Shown here one piece after another: positions 17,280-26,616 of a stretch of 64,000 nucleotides of DNA (position 1 is its first letter; the number at the start of each line of letters is the position of its first letter). The notes beneath the pieces are model-generated. The model was not told where the DNA came from and did not search any database. It was given only the letters and a program-made list of their open reading frames with translations. The stretch comes from JBBPZA01 sp963728925. Its GTDB lineage: Bacteria > Actinomycetota > Thermoleophilia > Solirubrobacterales > Solirubrobacteraceae. A program made the translations under genes and the position numbers. Location: the NCBI GenBank assembly GCA_963728925.1, contig CAVSMB010000001.1, positions 1 to 64,000 of the forward strand, in the 5' to 3' direction.

Positions 17280-17398
17280 GATTTGGCTCTAACAAGCCAA
17301 ATCTGCGGACCGAAGTCGCCAATAGGTCGCCAGAAAGCCAGTCGGGCGGGTCGCTTGTACCGCCAGGGCGGTCCACTCTGGTACCGGCCTGCCGGTAC
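17280..17398. repeat. Cluster of perfect short palindromes beside the att-like site
   Basis: GATTTGGCT-CTAACA-AGCCAAATC (17280-17303) is a perfect 9-bp inverted repeat. ACCGCC-AG-GGCGGT lies near 17,360. GTACCGG-CCTG-CCGGTAC (17381-17398) is a perfect 7-bp inverted repeat. The rest of 16,992-17,528 has no supported gene. These could be recombinase or regulator sites for the island, or a terminator plus operators upstream of the SNF2 gene. Confidence 0.5.
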
Positions 17399-17528
17399 GG
17401 CCTAACCGTCGGCGGCTGCTCGAGCGCGGGTCGGTCACCGCCGGTTGCTGCTGGCGAAGCGCGAAACCACGAGAGTCGGCAGCCGGGGAGACGTCGAGGG
17501 CGTCCGATCCGGGCCTCAGACTGGCGCC

Positions 17529-20500
17529 GTGATCGTCCTGCACGCCGTCTGGTCGCGCGACGGCCGCCTCTGCGTGTGGGCGGAGGATTCGGAGCGACCA
17601 GCGAGCGCGCCACGCCGCCGAGGTCGCCCGCCGGTCAAGCCGCGCCCGCGGGCGCATCCTTTCGCCGCCGACGTCGAGCAGATCAGGGTCGCGCTGACGA
17701 CCGCCGGGGTCCCCGATCGAAAGGACCACAGGGCCGCGGACACCGTCGTCCTGCTGTTGCCCTCGTCAGCCGGCGGTCCAGCGCCCTCGCCGCACATTCG
17801 GCGCGGCGCAGAGGCCGTCGGGACGGTCCCGTGGGTCGTGCCCGTCCTGGCGTTTCCCGCGGCCGCGGCGCTTGACGTCCTGCTCACCTCGCCCCCGCGG
17901 TCCGGGCCGGTCGCCCCGGGGGTCGTCGTCAGCGACGCGCTTCCGTGCCTCGCCACGGTCGGCAAACTGGCGCTCGAGCTCCTTTCACGCGGGCGAGTGC
18001 TCCCCGGCCTCAGCTGGCGCGACGACGCCTGGGCGGCGACGTGGGAGCCTGTGCTCACCGACCCGCTGGATGCCGCCCGGGTGCGCGAGCTGGGCGTCGC
18101 TCTGCCGGAGGTGGTGTACGCCGACGCTGATGACGAGGTCACTGCGCAGGATGTCGTCGCCGCGGTCCTGGGCGCGATCGTCGACACCGGCGCTCGTGAG
18201 TTCCTCGGTGACGGGCTCCTCGCGCGACGGCGCGGCCGCAGGCGGCGGACCGCCGTCGAGGCGTGGCTGTCCGCGCTGACGGCTGCTACCCCCGAGATCG
18301 ACGCCGACGAGGTGCAGCTCGCGGCGCTCGCCGAAGCCGTCGAGGCATGGCGCCGCGCCGGCGAGCGATATGCCGAACACCGGATGGTCCGGACGTGCTT
18401 CCGCCTGCGCGAGCCCGGCGAGGCCCCGGACACGTGGCATGTCGAGATCCTGCTGCAGGCCAAGGACGACGCCACCGCGTTCGTCGGCGCCGACGAGGTC
18501 TGGAACGCGAAGGGGAGAGCGCTGCCGGGACTCGGGCGCCGCGTCGAGGATCCGCAGGAGCGGCTGCTCGGCGGGCTCGGGCACGCCGTGCGGCTGTGGC
18601 CGGGGCTCGAGCCCGCGCTGCGCGAAGCCGCTCCGACCGGGGTCGACCTCGATACCGCGGGGGCGATGGCCTTCCTGCGCGATGCAACCGCGGCACTGGA
18701 GCAGGCGGGGTTCGGCGTACTCGTGCCGCCGTGGTGGAGCCGCCGGCCACGACCGACGCTGGAGGTCGAGCCGATGGATGAGATCGAGGAAGGGTCGGGC
18801 CTGTTCGGCCTCGACGGGCTGTGCCGCTACGAGTGGAAGGTCTCAATCGGCGACCTCCGCCTGTCGCTGGCCGAGCTGCACGAGCTTGCCGCCCTGAAGC
18901 TGCCGCTGATCCAGAGCCGCGGGGAGTGGATCGTCCTGCGCCCCGAGGACGTCGACGCCGCGCTGGCGTTCTTCGCCGGACGTGCAACGCGCGGCGCAGC
19001 TCCGGCCCGCGAGCTGCTGCGTGAGGGCATCGGCCTCGGCGCGGAGATGGGTCTGCCCGCGACGGAGATCGACGCGCGCGGGTGGCTGCGCGAGCTGTTC
19101 AGCGGCGACGGCGATCGCGCGCTGCGCCCGGTCCCGACGCCCGTCGCGCTGCAGGGCGAGCTGCGTCCCTACCAGCTGCGCGGGCTGGCCTGGCTGTCGT
19201 TCCTGTCCGGCGTGGGCCTGGGGGCGTGCCTGGCCGACGACATGGGGCTCGGCAAGACCATCCAGCTGCTGTCACTCCTGCTCGCCGAGCGCGAGCGGGC
19301 GCCCCGCGACCGGCGTCGCAAGCGCCATCCGCCAACGCTCCTGGTCTGCCCGATGTCCGTCGTCGGCAATTGGCAACGGGAGGCGCACCGATTCGCGCCG
19401 TCGCTGCGCGTCCACGTGCACCACGGTCCCGACCGCCTCGACGGCGCTGCGTTCTCGCGGGCCGCGCGGGCGAGTGACCTCGTCCTCACGACGTACGCGA
19501 TCGCCACTCGTGACCGTGATCGGCTGGCGCGGGTGACGTGGGGACGGATCGCGCTTGACGAGGCCCAGAACATCAAGACGATCGACGCGAAGCAGACGAA
19601 GGCGATCCGCTCGCTGGCGGCCGCCCATCGCGTGGCTCTGACCGGCACCCCGGTCGAGAACCGCCTGACGGAGCTGCACTCGATCATCGACTTCCTCAAC
19701 CCGGGCCTGCTGGGACCGGCGGCGGCGTTCAAGCGCGACTACGCCTGCCCGATCGAGCGCTACCGCGACGCCGATGCGACCGAGCGGCTGCGGCGCGCGA
19801 CGCAGCCGTTCATCCTGCGCCGCCTGAAGACCGACACGTCGATCATCAGCGACCTGCCCGAGAAGATCGAGATGCGCATCGACTGCCACCTCACCAAGGA
19901 ACAGGCCACGCTCTACCAGGCGGTCGTCGATGAGATGCTGCTGAAGGCGGCCGCTGCCACGGGCATCGAGCGGTCGGGCGTCATCCTCGGGGCACTGATG
20001 AAGCTCAAGCAGGCATGCAACCACCCGGCCCACCTGCTGAAGGACCGCTCCGCGCTGCCTGGGCGATCGGGCAAGCTCGAGCGCCTGGAGGAGATCCTTG
20101 ACGAGGCGCTGGGCGAGGGCGACCGTGTGCTCTGCTTTACGCAGTTCACCGAGTTCGGCCACCAGTTGCGCGCGCACCTGGAGGAGCGCCTCGGGCGCGA
20201 GGTGCTGTTCCTGCACGGCGGTACCGCGAAGCCCGCGCGCGACGAGATGGTCGCCCGCTTCCAGGACGACCCGGACGGGCCGGCGCTGTTCCTGTTGTCC
20301 CTGAAGGCCGGCGGGACGGGCCTGAACCTGACACGGGCCAACCACGTCATCCACTTCGATCGCTGGTGGAACCCGGCCGTGGAGAACCAGGCCACCGACC
20401 GGGCGTTCCGGATCGGGCAGCGCAAGAATGTGCAGGTGCGCAAGCTCAACTGCGTCGGCACCCTCGAGGAGCGAATCGACCTGCTGATCTCACAGAAGAA

Positions 20501-20609
20501 GGACCTTGCCGACCGGATCGTCGGCAGTGGCGAGGCATGGATCACCGAGCTCGACACCGCGCAGTTGCGCGAGCTCGTGACGCTGTCGGCCGACGCGGTG
20601 GCGGCCTGA
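17529..20609 (+). CDS. SNF2-family ATPase/helicase, HelZ-like
   Basis: This 1,026-residue protein (GTG start 17529) has a long N-terminal region to about residue 520 that includes the bacterial SNF2-associated segment (FGLDGLCRYEWKVSIGDLRL). The two-lobed SNF2 motor follows: LADDMGLGKTIQLLSLLLAE (Walker A), DEAQNIK (box II), ALTGTPVENRLTELHSIIDF (III), FTQFTEFGHQLRAHLEERL (IV) and DRWWNPAVENQATDRAFRIG (VI). Such enzymes translocate on double-stranded DNA. The pairing with a SWIM protein one base downstream matches the conserved HelZ neighbourhood (for example Rv2101/Rv2102 in mycobacteria). It is intact and cytoplasmic. Its role is unknown; a defence function is possible. Confidence 0.9.
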   Translation: MIVLHAVWSRDGRLCVWAEDSERPASAPRRRGRPPVKPRPRAHPFAADVEQIRVALTTAGVPDRKDHRAADTVVLLLPSSAGGPAPSPHIRRGAEAVGTVPWVVPVLAFPAAAALDVLLTSPPRSGPVAPGVVVSDALPCLATVGKLALELLSRGRVLPGLSWRDDAWAATWEPVLTDPLDAARVRELGVALPEVVYADADDEVTAQDVVAAVLGAIVDTGAREFLGDGLLARRRGRRRRTAVEAWLSALTAATPEIDADEVQLAALAEAVEAWRRAGERYAEHRMVRTCFRLREPGEAPDTWHVEILLQAKDDATAFVGADEVWNAKGRALPGLGRRVEDPQERLLGGLGHAVRLWPGLEPALREAAPTGVDLDTAGAMAFLRDATAALEQAGFGVLVPPWWSRRPRPTLEVEPMDEIEEGSGLFGLDGLCRYEWKVSIGDLRLSLAELHELAALKLPLIQSRGEWIVLRPEDVDAALAFFAGRATRGAAPARELLREGIGLGAEMGLPATEIDARGWLRELFSGDGDRALRPVPTPVALQGELRPYQLRGLAWLSFLSGVGLGACLADDMGLGKTIQLLSLLLAERERAPRDRRRKRHPPTLLVCPMSVVGNWQREAHRFAPSLRVHVHHGPDRLDGAAFSRAARASDLVLTTYAIATRDRDRLARVTWGRIALDEAQNIKTIDAKQTKAIRSLAAAHRVALTGTPVENRLTELHSIIDFLNPGLLGPAAAFKRDYACPIERYRDADATERLRRATQPFILRRLKTDTSIISDLPEKIEMRIDCHLTKEQATLYQAVVDEMLLKAAAATGIERSGVILGALMKLKQACNHPAHLLKDRSALPGRSGKLERLEEILDEALGEGDRVLCFTQFTEFGHQLRAHLEERLGREVLFLHGGTAKPARDEMVARFQDDPDGPALFLLSLKAGGTGLNLTRANHVIHFDRWWNPAVENQATDRAFRIGQRKNVQVRKLNCVGTLEERIDLLISQKKDLADRIVGSGEAWITELDTAQLRELVTLSADAVAA

Positions 20610-21457
20610 TGCCGTCCTCCGGGTTCCCGAATCCGTCCCGCCCCCTCCCGGCGCGTGACGGGATCACGGCGCGCAGCAAGCGCGGCGCGATCGGCGAGCA
20701 TTGGTGGTCGCAGCGGTTCATCGCGCACCTCGAGACGTTCAACGTCGAGTCGCGGCTCAAGCGCGGGCGTACGTACGCGCGCGGTGGCCAGGTCCTCGAG
20801 CTCGACATCGAGCCGGGGGTGGTGCTCGCGCGCGTTCAGGGATCGCGCTACACGCCGTACAAGGTTCGACTGCGCTGTCAGATGATCTCCGACACCAAGT
20901 GGCGGCGGGTCGAGAAGGCGATGGCCGCGCAGGCGCTCCCCCTCGCGCAGCTGCTGTCCGGCGAGATGCCGCGCGACACCGACGAGCTGTTCGAAGCCTG
21001 CAAGGTGTCGCTGTTCCCGCGCACCACGCGGGAGCTGGCCGCGACATGCTCCTGCCCCGACTGGGAGAACCCCTGCAAGCACATCGCCGCCGTGTACTAC
21101 CTGCTCGCCGAAAGCTTCGACGACGACCCGTTCCTGATCTTCGCGTGGCGCGGGCGCGAGCAGGACCAGCTCCTTGCGAACTTGCGCAAACTCCGGGGCG
21201 CCGCCGTCTCTGGTTCGACGCAAGAGCACCCGCGCGCAACGCCAACGCCAGAACCCTTGTCCGCGACGTTCTGGAGCGCGGGCCCGGAGGCCGCAGAGGT
21301 GAGTGTCAACCCGCTGACGACCGAGCCGCCGGATGCGCTCCTGCGCCAACTCGGCCCGCTGGCCGCCGACGTCGAGGGCGAGCCGCTCTGGGACGTTCTG
21401 GCCCGGGCCTACCCGCGGCTCGCAACAGCGGCCGCGCAGCGCGCGCTCAGTGAGTAG
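20609..21457 (+). CDS. SWIM zinc-finger protein
   Basis: This 282-residue protein starts at ATG 20609, overlapping the SNF2 stop (TGATG), so the two are coupled. The N-terminus reads SKRGAIGEHWWSQRFIAHLE and a Tudor-like beta region follows (VLELDIEPGVVLARVQGSRY). The SWIM motif CSCPDWENPCKHIAAVYYLL lies near residues 148-167 with C-x-C...C-x-H intact. The C-terminus is variable and Pro/Ala-rich. SWIM domains bind nucleic acid or protein. The protein almost certainly acts with the adjacent SNF2 motor, since the pair is widely conserved in bacteria. A specific activity cannot be inferred. Confidence 0.88.
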   Translation: MPSSGFPNPSRPLPARDGITARSKRGAIGEHWWSQRFIAHLETFNVESRLKRGRTYARGGQVLELDIEPGVVLARVQGSRYTPYKVRLRCQMISDTKWRRVEKAMAAQALPLAQLLSGEMPRDTDELFEACKVSLFPRTTRELAATCSCPDWENPCKHIAAVYYLLAESFDDDPFLIFAWRGREQDQLLANLRKLRGAAVSGSTQEHPRATPTPEPLSATFWSAGPEAAEVSVNPLTTEPPDALLRQLGPLAADVEGEPLWDVLARAYPRLATAAAQRALSE

Positions 21458-21517
21458 GCGCCCGGCCCCATCAGGCGTCGTTTCCCCGCAGCACGCGGAC
21501 AGGTGCGCTGGTGGTCG

Positions 21518-21996
21518 TCAGCGCTCGCCGTGGCGACACGCCCAGGTGATGCCGCGCTCGGCGCAGGTGTCGAGGAAGTCTCGCACGGCGCCGTGCGCAT
21601 CGGCGACGTGCTCGTCGTCGACCGTGCCGTCGTGGAACCGCGACGCATCTCTGGGGCCGACGGAGCCGCGATGACCCGTCCGCGCGTAATCGCTTTGCCC
21701 TTCTCGAGGCGCTCGACGGCGACGATCACCTGCTTGACGGCATCTGGGCGCAACACGTCGAAGTCCATCAGCCAGGTCTGAGTCAGCGGCTCGTCGGGAT
21801 GCTCCTTTCCGAGTTCCCCGTCGATCGCGTTGCGGACGAGCACCTCGAGGTGATGCATCGTGAGGAAGCAAGCGGCGCCGACGCGAGCGTGCCAGTGATA
21901 CAGATCGAGCGCGGCGTCGAGGTCCTCGTTGGCCGCCTTCAAGAATGGTGCGAGCCGTGACGCCGATATCCATTCGGCTGCGCGCTCGGATTCCAT
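21518..21996 (-). pseudogene. Abi-like protein remnant
   Basis: From ATG 21996 the minus strand encodes SERAAEWISASRLAPFLKAA, ALDLYHWHARVGAACFLTMH and HLEVLVRNAIDGELGKEHPD. This is the N-terminal pattern of Abi-like (Abi_2/AbiD-type) proteins. After KAITRGRVIA, where members continue into a FGFW motif, the similarity stops. Another frame carries GTVDDEHVADAHGAVRDFLD and ITWACRHGER to a stop at 21,518. About half of the protein is therefore missing or replaced. It diverges from the primase-helicase gene and shares its upstream region. Confidence 0.5.
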
Positions 21997-22139
21997 CGGC
22001 GTCGATGCTAATCTCCTACACGGACGCCCCGGACACGCCTTTGTTTCCGCTCGCGGAGGCAAGCGCCCGGGGCTTTGTCGTTCCCGGGCAGCGACGTCGG
22101 AACGGGCTGTGGGTCCGGGCGCTCCGCGACGATGCCAGC

Positions 22140-24437
22140 GTGACCACGCCCACGAACAACCTGACGGGCGCGCGCGAGCGACTCGTCGAGCTTGATCACG
22201 AGCGGGCCACGCTGTGCCGCATGATCGCCGAGCTCGAGACCGCGGCCGGCGGGCCGGACGTCACGACGGCGGACGGCCGCGTGGCGCTGTTCACGTCGCT
22301 GTTCCGGGGCCGCGCGGACGTCTTCGCCACACGCTGGGAAAGCACGAAGAGCCCGGGAAAGACCGGGTGGGCGGCGCGCTGCTTGAACGAGTGGCGACCG
22401 AGCGTGTGCGCCAAGCCGAAGGTCAAATGCGCCGACTGCGGCAACCGGCGCTTCGTCTCGTGGTCAGACGCGGAGGCCCGCCGCCACCTCGAAGGGCGCC
22501 AGACCGCCGGGATCTACCCACTGCTGGCCGACGAGACGTGCTGGCTGGTCGCTGTCGATCTCGACGGCCCGGGCTGGCGCGAGGACACCGGAGCGCTACG
22601 TGACAGCGCGCGCGAGATGGACATTCCGGTGCTCGTGGAGCGCTCACGCTCCGGCAACGGCGCACACCTCTGGGTCCTGTTCTCGCGACCGGTGAGCGCC
22701 CGCGTGGCACGCGCGATCGGGTCGTTGCTGTTGACGCGCGCGATGCGCCGCCGATCGATCTCGATGGCCTCCTATGACCGGCTGTTCCCCAACCAAGACA
22801 CCATGCCCGCCGGCGGGTTCGGCAACGTGATCGCGCTTCCGCTACAGCACGCCCGCCGCGCCGAAGGCTGCACGGTGTTCCTCGGCGAGAACCTCGAGCC
22901 GTGCCCGGATCAGTGGATCTATCTCGCCGGCGTTCAGCGCCTGGATGGCGAGCAGGCCGAGCAGATCGCGGCCGACGCCGAACGTGCCGGCGGGACCCTG
23001 GGCCTGCCCGAGCGCCCCGACACGAAGGCCCGCGCGCGACCGCGTCAGCTGACGCCCGCAACCTCGGGCGCGATCGAGATCTGGTTGACGGGCCGGGTCG
23101 AGATCCCCGTCGCGGGGCTGGCACCGGACCTCTGCGACCGCCTACGGCGGACCGCGGCCTTCGCCAACCCGGAGTTCTTCGAGCGCGAGCGCGCGCGGCT
23201 GTCGACACACAAGACGCCTCGCGTCATCGCCTGCCACGAGGACACCGGCGATCGCCTGCTGCTACCCCGAGGTTGCGTGGACGGCGCCGTGGACGAGATC
23301 GAAGCAACCGGCACCGCGCTGACCGTCCGTGACGAGCGCAGCGACGGCGCCCTGATCGCGGTGACGTTCGCAGGGACCCTGACAGCGCCGCAGCAAGCGG
23401 CCGTCCAAGCGATGGCAGCGCACGAGACCGGGGTCCTCGTGGCGCCGCCCGGCGCTGGGAAGACGGTGATGGCGACAGCGCTCATCGCCAAGCGCGCCAG
23501 ATCAACGCTTGTGCTCGTGCACCGTCGACCGTTGCTTGAGCAGTGGATCAGCCGGCTGGCCGAGTTCCTGGACATCGCGCCCGATCAGATCGGATCGTCA
23601 GCAAAGACTCCGGGCTCCAGCGGCATCGACGTCGCCATGGTCCAGACGCTCGCCCGCCGCGAAGACCTCGACCTGTCGCGCTACGGCCATGTCATCGTCG
23701 ATGAGTGCCACCACGTCCCGGCCTTCTCTGTCGAGCGCCTTCTGCGTGACCTCCCGGCCCGCGCCATCACCGGACTGACCGCCACGCCACGGCGCCGCGA
23801 CGGACACCACCCGATCATCACGATGCAATGCGGCCCCGTCCGGCACACGCTGACGCGGTCGGAGCAGGTCGAGACTGCAACCCGACGGGTGCTCATCACC
23901 CGAGACAGCGGGTTCGATCCGACGCGACTCCCCGTCGATCCGGGCATCCAGGAGATCCTCAGCGCGGTCGCCGCCGACGACTCCCGCACGCGACGGATCG
24001 CCGCCGACGTCGCTGCCGAGTTGAGCGAGGACCGATTCCCGCTCGTGCTGACCGAGCGCCGCGGTCATCTTGACGCGATCGCCGCGCACCTCAAGGCTCA
24101 GACCGACCGCATCGTCGTGCTCCACGGCGGCATGGGTGTCAAAGCCCGACGCCGCGCCGACGAGATGCTCGCCAGCGACGGGCCCCGCGTCGTGCTCGCC
24201 ACCGGCCGATACATCGGCGAGGGCTTCGACGACCCGCGCCTGGACACGCTCATGCTTGCCATGCCGATCGCGTGGAAAGGCACGATGACCCAGTACGCCG
24301 GTCGCCTGCACCGACACCACCACGCAAAGCACGAGATCCGCATCGTCGACTACGTCGACCACGCCGTCCCGGTGCTCCGACGCATGTACGTAAAGCGGCA
24401 GAAGGCGTACGCCAGCCTCGGCTATCCGACCGGCTGA
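22140..24437 (+). CDS. TOTE-type archaeo-eukaryotic primase fused to superfamily II helicase
   Basis: It has 765 residues from GTG 22140 (TTPTNNLTGARERLVELDHE); an upstream ATG at 22005 is possible. After a short coiled coil comes the primase domain: LFTSLFRGRADVFATRWEST, a CADCGNR knuckle, the metal-binding VAVDLDG and ERSRSGNGAHLWVLFSRPV, and SYDRLFPNQDTMPAGGFGN. A linker leads to a DEAD/DEAH helicase: LVAPPGAGKTVMATALIAKR (Walker A), VIVDECHHVPAFSVERLL (box II), ITGLTATPRRRDGHH (III) and QYAGRLHRHHHAKHEIRIVD (VI). This order is that of TOTE conflict-system proteins, predicted nucleic-acid-targeting defence or conflict modules. All catalytic motifs are intact. Its 3' end overlaps the convergent integrase remnant by 16 bp. 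Confidence 0.88.
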   Translation: MTTPTNNLTGARERLVELDHERATLCRMIAELETAAGGPDVTTADGRVALFTSLFRGRADVFATRWESTKSPGKTGWAARCLNEWRPSVCAKPKVKCADCGNRRFVSWSDAEARRHLEGRQTAGIYPLLADETCWLVAVDLDGPGWREDTGALRDSAREMDIPVLVERSRSGNGAHLWVLFSRPVSARVARAIGSLLLTRAMRRRSISMASYDRLFPNQDTMPAGGFGNVIALPLQHARRAEGCTVFLGENLEPCPDQWIYLAGVQRLDGEQAEQIAADAERAGGTLGLPERPDTKARARPRQLTPATSGAIEIWLTGRVEIPVAGLAPDLCDRLRRTAAFANPEFFERERARLSTHKTPRVIACHEDTGDRLLLPRGCVDGAVDEIEATGTALTVRDERSDGALIAVTFAGTLTAPQQAAVQAMAAHETGVLVAPPGAGKTVMATALIAKRARSTLVLVHRRPLLEQWISRLAEFLDIAPDQIGSSAKTPGSSGIDVAMVQTLARREDLDLSRYGHVIVDECHHVPAFSVERLLRDLPARAITGLTATPRRRDGHHPIITMQCGPVRHTLTRSEQVETATRRVLITRDSGFDPTRLPVDPGIQEILSAVAADDSRTRRIAADVAAELSEDRFPLVLTERRGHLDAIAAHLKAQTDRIVVLHGGMGVKARRRADEMLASDGPRVVLATGRYIGEGFDDPRLDTLMLAMPIAWKGTMTQYAGRLHRHHHAKHEIRIVDYVDHAVPVLRRMYVKRQKAYASLGYPTG

Positions 24438-26435
24438 CGGCCCGCAGCGAATTGGTCGCTCAGATCCAGCGACGGACCCAGACAGTCGTCGATGAGGTGG
24501 CCGTAGTTGTCGAGGGTGAACGCGGCGGAGTGGTGTCCCATCCAGCGCTGCAGGCGAAGCGGGCTGGCCCCGGCGTCGATGAGCAGCGCCGCGCAGGTGT
24601 GGCGCAGCGTGTGAAATCGCGCCCACGGCACGCCCGCCCGTTGGGCCGCAGGGATCATCACGCGGTAGCGCAGGTTGCCCGGCCGCAGCATGGCGCCCTG
24701 GGCTCCGACGAACAGCAGGTCGGTCTCGCCGCGGTTGACTGCGAGCGCTGCCAGCCGGTTGGCGAGCTCGTGGCTGATCGGGATCGTGCGTCGGCCGTGG
24801 CGTGACTTCGGCCCGGTGAGCTGACCGTCGACGATCGCGCGGCGCACATGGATCCGCGGGTGCTCCGCATCCAAGTCGACGTCCATGATGCGCAGCGCGA
24901 TCGCCTCGGAGATCCGCAGACCGGTCGACGCCAGCAGGTCGAAGAACGGGCGCCAGCCGTCGGGGATCTCGGCCAGCAGCCGCGCGAGCTGCTCGTGCGT
25001 CAGAAAGCGTCGCTCGTCAAACTCGTAGGCGCGGCCGCGTCGCCGCCGCGGCAGCAGGATCACTGGCTTAAGCATGAGCCCGACCATGGCCCACTTGACG
25101 AACGCTTCGTGGGTCTCGGGTAGGCGTTCGTAGTCGCGCACCAGCCGTCGCCAGCGCAGAAGCCAGGAGAAGGTGCGCTCGACCACCCAGCGGCGGGGCA
25201 GTACCGCGAAGCCGATCTGCTCGGCGGGCTTCTTGACGACCTCGACGACGACCTGGAAGGCGCGCTTGGCGAGCGCGATCAGCTGTCCCTGGTAGCCGCC
25301 GTCGGCGAAGATGTGGCGCACGCCGGGGAGCGCGCCCTTGAGCAGTTTGAGGATCCCGCGGCCGCCGTCGCGATCCTGGATCGAGGCGGCGGTGACCATC
25401 ACGACCAGCAGCAGCCCGAGCGTGTCGGTGATGATGTGGCGCTTGCGGCCGTTGATCTTCTTGCCCGCGTCGTACCCGCGCGTTCCCTTGGAGACGGTGT
25501 CGAGCCCTTGACCGACTGGGAGTCGACGATCCCCGCCGAGGGCTCTGGGTTGCGCCCCTCGCGCTTGGCCCGTACCCGCTCGCGCAGCGCGTCGTGCACC
25601 CGGTCGAGCGTGCCGTCCTCCCCCCAGGCGCGGAAGTAGCGGTACACCGTCTGCCACGGCGGAAAGTCCTTGGGCAGCATCCGCCACGCGCAGCCCGTGC
25701 GCGTCAGGTACAGGATCGCGTTGACGATCTCCCGCTTGCTGTGCTCGGTGGCCGGCCCGCCGGCCCCGCCGGCGGCTCGGGCAGCAACGGCTCGATCAGT
25801 TCCCACTGCCGATCGGTCAGGTCGCTGGGGTAGCGGCGCTCGGGCGGCACGCACACGGTTCTACATAACGCCAGCAAATTTATTTCGAAAACTTCTGAGC
25901 CACCATCACCGAGCAGCCCGGCCCGGGCGGCGTGTCGCAGGCAGGACTGCAGCGGCAGCACGGCGTTGTGCACCGAGCGATCGCAGAGGCGGTGCCCGTC
26001 CGCGTCGGTCAGCCGGCACAGCCAGTCGACGAACGCGCGGACCCGCTGCTCGTCGATATCGCGCAGCCGCTCGCCCGGATCGAAGTAGCTCAGCGCGTAG
26101 GTGATCAGCAGCCGCCGGTACTCGCGGCGCGTGCGGTCGTTGATGGCGTCGTTGGCGCCGCGCCCGGCGTAGTGGTCCACCCAGTCCAGCGCATAGGCGT
26201 GCAGCGTCGTCCCCGCGCGTCGGCCGGCCTCCTCGGCGGTGCGCCGGATCTTGATCTCGCGCGCCTCGCGAAACGTCGCCGCGAACTCCTTGCGCTGACA
26301 GCCGTCCTGGCGGTAGACCGCCACCCAGCGCGATCCTCGCCGGTAGACCCCGGGGTGCGACGTGGTTCTCAGCGCCCTGGAGTGTTGCCCTGTTGCCCCC
26401 GCTGTTGCCATCGGACGAGGACACCAAACCGGCAC
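24422..26435 (-). pseudogene. Tyrosine recombinase (integrase) split by an IS5-type element
   Basis: The N-terminal part (26435 to about 25906) has a signature basic start (GVYRRGSRWVAVYRQDGCQR) and the SAM-like core-binding domain (DWVDHYAGRGANDAINDRTR, ending AARAGLLGD). The C-terminal catalytic part (about 25061 to 24422) has RPFFDLLASTGLRISEAIAL (first Arg), RFHTLRHTCAALLIDAG (His-x-x-Arg) and MGHHSAAFTLDNYGHL (His and Tyr nucleophile). The IS element sits between. The gene lies 50 bp from the 3' end of tRNA-Arg, the normal place for an integrase that uses this tRNA as its target. The island can no longer excise by its own enzyme. Confidence 0.85.
25062..25905 (-). mobile_element. IS5-family element inside the integrase gene
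   Basis: The minus strand encodes an IS5-type transposase in three frames: RRYPSDLTDRQWELIEPLLP, REIVNAILYLTRTGCAWRML, PKDFPPWQTVYRYFRAWGED, then GYDAGKKINGRKRHIITDTL and RRWVVERTFSWLLRWRRL. Frame changes occur near 25,775 and 25,515, so the transposase is not a single frame. The last part is fused in frame with the integrase C-terminus. The likely ends are TGGCTTAAG at the left and TGGCTCAGAAG read inward from the right; GTGAT occurs near both flanks. Exact ends and duplication are uncertain. Confidence 0.75.
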
Positions 26436-26485
26436 TACATCTCTACATCTACCGCTTTGCAGGCGGATTCTCGCGAGGTCTCAAG

Positions 26486-26559
<74 letters not shown>

Positions 26560-26616
26560 AGAGCGGGACATTCTAGCCCCGGTGCGGCCCGCCCACCGGG
26601 CGGTCATGATGGGGCG

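Noticed and set aside
25500..25530. Programmed frameshift in the IS5-type transposase
   Set aside because: Some IS5 groups use one, but there are two frame changes here and no clear slippery heptamer, so decay or sequence error is simpler.
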